From contig JAFACJ010000508.1 of assembly GCA_023425615.1 (NCBI GenBank), forward strand, positions 1 to 7,935: a stretch of 7,935 nt of DNA, given 5' to 3'. How positions within the stretch are numbered: the stretch's first letter is position 1; each line of letters starts with the position of its first letter. This document shows, piece by piece, positions 7,080 through 7,935 of this stretch. A program made the translations under genes and the position numbers. The notes beneath the pieces are model-generated. The model searched no databases, was not told the origin of the DNA, and saw only the letters and a list, made by a program, of their open reading frames with translations. The stretch comes from Actinomycetes bacterium. GTDB taxonomy: Bacteria > Actinomycetota > Actinomycetes > Streptosporangiales > Streptosporangiaceae.

Positions 7080-7171
7080 CGATCGCCGCGCCGGTGGCGG
7101 TGCTGGCCGTGTTCGTGTTCTGGCAGAACCTGCCGGCGATGCGGCGGTACCTGCGCATCCGGCGTATGTGA
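7058..7171 (+). CDS. 37-aa single-pass membrane microprotein (DUF6893-like)
   Basis: The short frame starts inside the end of the previous gene (22-nt overlap) after a strong GGAAGGAG and ends 11 nt before hypC. The product has a basic start (MRRN), one hydrophobic helix of about 18 residues (VGIAIAAPVAVLAVFVFW), then a QNLPAMRRYLRIRRM tail rich in arginine. The tail charge favours a cytoplasmic C-terminus, though both ends are positive. The pattern of one helix, a PAMRRYLRIRRM-like tail and a place between the DUF5947 gene and hypC matches, from memory, small proteins annotated as DUF6893 in actinobacterial hydrogenase clusters. Function is unknown. A membrane anchor or adaptor for the soluble hydrogenase is an attractive inference, because neither structural subunit has a membrane helix. 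Confidence 0.75.
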   Translation: MRRNVGIAIAAPVAVLAVFVFWQNLPAMRRYLRIRRM

Positions 7172-7182
7172 GGGGAGGACGG

Positions 7183-7455
7183 ATGTGCCTCGGCATCCCG
7201 GGGGAGATCGTGGAGCTCCTGCCCGGCCGCGGCGACCTGGCCGTGGTCGAGGTCGCCGGTGTCCGGCGGCCGATCAGCGTCGGCCTGCTCGGTCCTGAAG
7301 GGGTGAGACCCGGCGACTGGGTGCTGGTGCACGTCGGTTTCGCCATGTCACGGATCGACGAGGAGGAGGCGGCGGCGACCCTCGCCCTCCTCGAGGGTTT
7401 CGGCGCCGCCTACACCGACGAACTGGACGCCCTAGCCGCCTCCGACATCACCTGA
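7183..7455 (+). CDS. hypC: Hydrogenase maturation factor HypC
   Basis: HypC (90 aa) is the scaffold chaperone that, with HypD, carries the Fe(CN)2CO unit to the large-subunit precursor. It begins MCLGIPGEIVE; the essential Cys2, exposed after Met removal, is in place. The OB-fold-type core shows VVEVAGVRRPISVGLL, then PGDWVLVHVGFAMSRID, as the family does, and ends in an acidic helix (EEEAAATLALLEGF). Length is normal. The ATG at 7183 follows GGGGAGGA (7172-7179) by 3 nt, a tight but usable spacing, and the MCLG motif settles the start. It is placed between the microprotein and hypD, 39 nt before the latter. Confidence 0.96.
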   Translation: MCLGIPGEIVELLPGRGDLAVVEVAGVRRPISVGLLGPEGVRPGDWVLVHVGFAMSRIDEEEAAATLALLEGFGAAYTDELDALAASDIT

Positions 7456-7494
7456 CGGACCACAGGAAGACCAACCGAAAGGCGGCTGACCGGC

Positions 7495-7935
7495 ATGCGG
7501 TTCGTCGACGAGTACCGGGACGCGGACAGGGCGAAGGCGCTGTCCGCGCGGATCGCCGCGCTGTGCGAGCCCGGCAGGCACTACAAGTTCATGGAGGTGT
7601 GCGGCGGCCACACCCACGCCATCTACAAGCACGGCCTGGAGGACCTCCTGCCCGAGCGGGTGGAACTGGTCCACGGGCCCGGCTGCCCGGTGTGCGTGAT
7701 CCCGATGGGGCGGATCGACGACGCCATCGCCATCGCCCGCGAACCGGACGTCATCATGACCTCGTTCGGCGACCTGATGCGGGTGCCCGGCGGTACCGGC
7801 TCGTTCCTCGACGCCAAGGCCGAGGGCGCCGACATCCGCATGGTCTACTCACCGCTGGACGCGCTGCGCGTCGCCCGGGAGAACCCCGGCCGCCGCGTGG
7901 TGTTCATGGCGATCGGCTTCGAGACGACCGCGCCG
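7495..7935 (+). CDS. hypD: Hydrogenase maturation factor HypD, N-terminal part
   Basis: HypD holds a [4Fe-4S] cluster and, in complex with HypC, assembles the Fe(CN)2CO unit from cyanide supplied by HypF and HypE. The first 147 codons are present and the frame is open to the window end; full-length HypD is roughly 370 aa. Visible signatures are MRFVDEYRD at the start, [12 protein letters not shown] with Cys36, [12 protein letters not shown] with Cys64 and Cys67 (equivalent to E. coli Cys41, Cys69 and Cys72), [10 protein letters not shown], and GFETTAP at the window end. All catalytic residues expected in this part are intact. The ribosome binding site is modest (AAAGG at 7478-7482, 12 nt from the ATG). 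The C-terminal cluster-binding cysteines lie outside the window. Confidence 0.95.
   Translation, partial: MRFVDEYRDADRAKALSARIAALCEPGRHYKFMEVCGGHTHAIYKHGLEDLLPERVELVHGPGCPVCVIPMGRIDDAIAIAREPDVIMTSFGDLMRVPGGTGSFLDAKAEGADIRMVYSPLDALRVARENPGRRVVFMAIGFETTAP

Overview
The window is high-GC actinobacterial DNA. Codon third positions are strongly G/C, start codons overlap upstream stops (GTGA junctions), and the gene content is typical of Streptomyces, Streptosporangiales and related soil or spore-forming lineages. I cannot place the genus. The dominant content is a co-directional operon for an actinobacterial-type, high-affinity [NiFe]-hydrogenase (group 1h, formerly group 5), the class known from oxidation of trace atmospheric H2.

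Layout: (1) 1-176, minus strand, the N-terminal end of a class I SAM-dependent methyltransferase-like protein, cut by the window edge. (2) 281-676, plus strand, a small secreted protein of unknown function, closed by a strong hairpin at 691-728 that separates it from the hydrogenase operon. (3) 729-857, a spacer holding an AT-rich stretch, a weak promoter candidate and a repeat cluster that could be an operator. (4) 858-7935, ten genes in one direction with overlaps or short gaps: a 444-aa hydrogenase-cluster protein of unknown function, the large-subunit maturation protease, hypA, the small subunit (hhyS), the large subunit (hhyL), a NifU-like protein, a DUF5947-type Cys/His-rich protein, a 37-aa single-helix membrane microprotein (DUF6893-like), hypC, and hypD (cut by the window end).

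How it fits together: HypC and HypD build and carry the Fe(CN)2CO unit, HypA delivers nickel, and the protease removes the 22-residue C-terminal tail of the large subunit once nickel is in place. The mature large and small subunits then oxidise H2 and pass electrons through three Fe-S clusters. The remaining four accessory genes (444-aa protein, NifU-like, DUF5947-type, microprotein) are the poorly described part of the system and may act in assembly, electron transfer to the respiratory chain, or membrane attachment. HypB, HypE and HypF are not in the window and probably lie downstream of hypD or elsewhere.

The most interesting points are the CxxD proximal-cluster ligand set in the small subunit, loss of the usual RIEGH glutamate in the large subunit, a NifU-like protein whose CxxC has become CxxV, the overlapping 37-aa membrane microprotein, and the uncharacterised 444-aa leading gene.
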